This document shows, piece by piece, positions 63,960-64,000 of a DNA stretch of 64,000 nt (its first letter is position 1; each line of letters starts with the position of its first letter). The notes under the pieces are model-generated. The model was not told where the DNA came from. It did not search any database and saw only the letters and a program-made list of their open reading frames with translations. This stretch comes from Clostridium cavendishii DSM 21758 (lineage in GTDB: Bacteria > Bacillota > Clostridia > Clostridiales > Clostridiaceae), in the NCBI RefSeq assembly GCF_900141845.1, contig NZ_FQZB01000009.1, forward strand, positions 186,001-250,000, given 5' to 3'. Both the position numbers and the translations under genes were made by a program.

Positions 63960-64000
63960 TTTCTCACCTCGTGTACATAAAAACTTTATTATTTTTTATA

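Overview
The window is low-GC, densely coded DNA with strong AAGGAGG-type ribosome binding sites. It carries a sporulation gene (ytxC), a T-box pheST operon, a zapA homologue, and ktrAB next to the infC-rpmI-rplT operon. Together these point to a spore-forming anaerobe of Clostridium sensu stricto; the species cannot be told from sequence reading alone. No rRNA, tRNA, CRISPR array, transposase or phage gene was seen.

Layout. 1-7.5 kb: the end of a capsule/exopolysaccharide locus on the minus strand (TPR protein, CpsC/Wzz, CpsD kinase, CpsB phosphatase, WecG/TagA, flippase, and the first codons of a glycosyltransferase), with a phosphoglucomutase upstream. 7.5-12.2 kb: single genes (hypothetical, L25/Ctc, Orn/Lys/Arg decarboxylase, FMN-dependent hydroxy-acid oxidising enzyme, DUF523). 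12.3-17.1 kb: mutS2 and a U32 peptidase/hydroxylase. 17.4-28.2 kb: accessory metabolism, including a second L25 paralogue behind a structured leader with a 14-codon upstream ORF, TerC, a GH31/acetyltransferase/DUF1349 glycan set facing an AraC regulator, a chemoreceptor and a dicarboxylate symporter. 28.4-38.9 kb: conserved housekeeping block (zapA, pheST with a Phe T-box, a SpoU methylase, ktrAB, infC-rpmI-rplT with its leader, ytxC). 38.2-41.6 kb: a DUF6873 gene, a small Asn/Ser-rich protein and aspartate 4-decarboxylase.

41.9-59.9 kb is the outstanding feature: a compact polyketide/fatty-acid hybrid cluster, all on the minus strand. In transcription order it holds an MFS exporter, a fatty-acyl-AMP ligase fused to a carrier protein and a half condensation domain, and a 2742-residue synthase (KS-KR-ACP-KS-KR-ACP with no AT domain) ending in a metallo-beta-lactamase-fold domain. 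After a decayed type II thioesterase come 3-hydroxyacyl dehydrogenase, carrier protein, acyl-CoA dehydrogenase and FkbH-like genes (the set that makes hydroxymalonyl-ACP), then a free-standing acyltransferase and an Sfp-type phosphopantetheinyl transferase. The inferred logic is: the FAAL loads a fatty acid, two trans-AT modules extend it with malonyl and/or hydroxymalonyl units, each beta-keto group is reduced, and the metallo-hydrolase domain probably releases a polyhydroxylated fatty acid that the MFS protein may export. I recognise no described product for this exact architecture.

The cluster sits between two direct copies of one flank. The right copy is intact (upstream repeat, amidase, carbonic anhydrase, multicopper oxidase). 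The left copy has shrunk to about 230 bp that still reads repeat, amidase fragment, oxidase fragment in the same order. This is a scar of integration or duplication. 60.2-64 kb: the amidase, a Cam-type gamma carbonic anhydrase, a Cys-rich micropeptide candidate, a zinc-ribbon-like protein and the multicopper oxidase.
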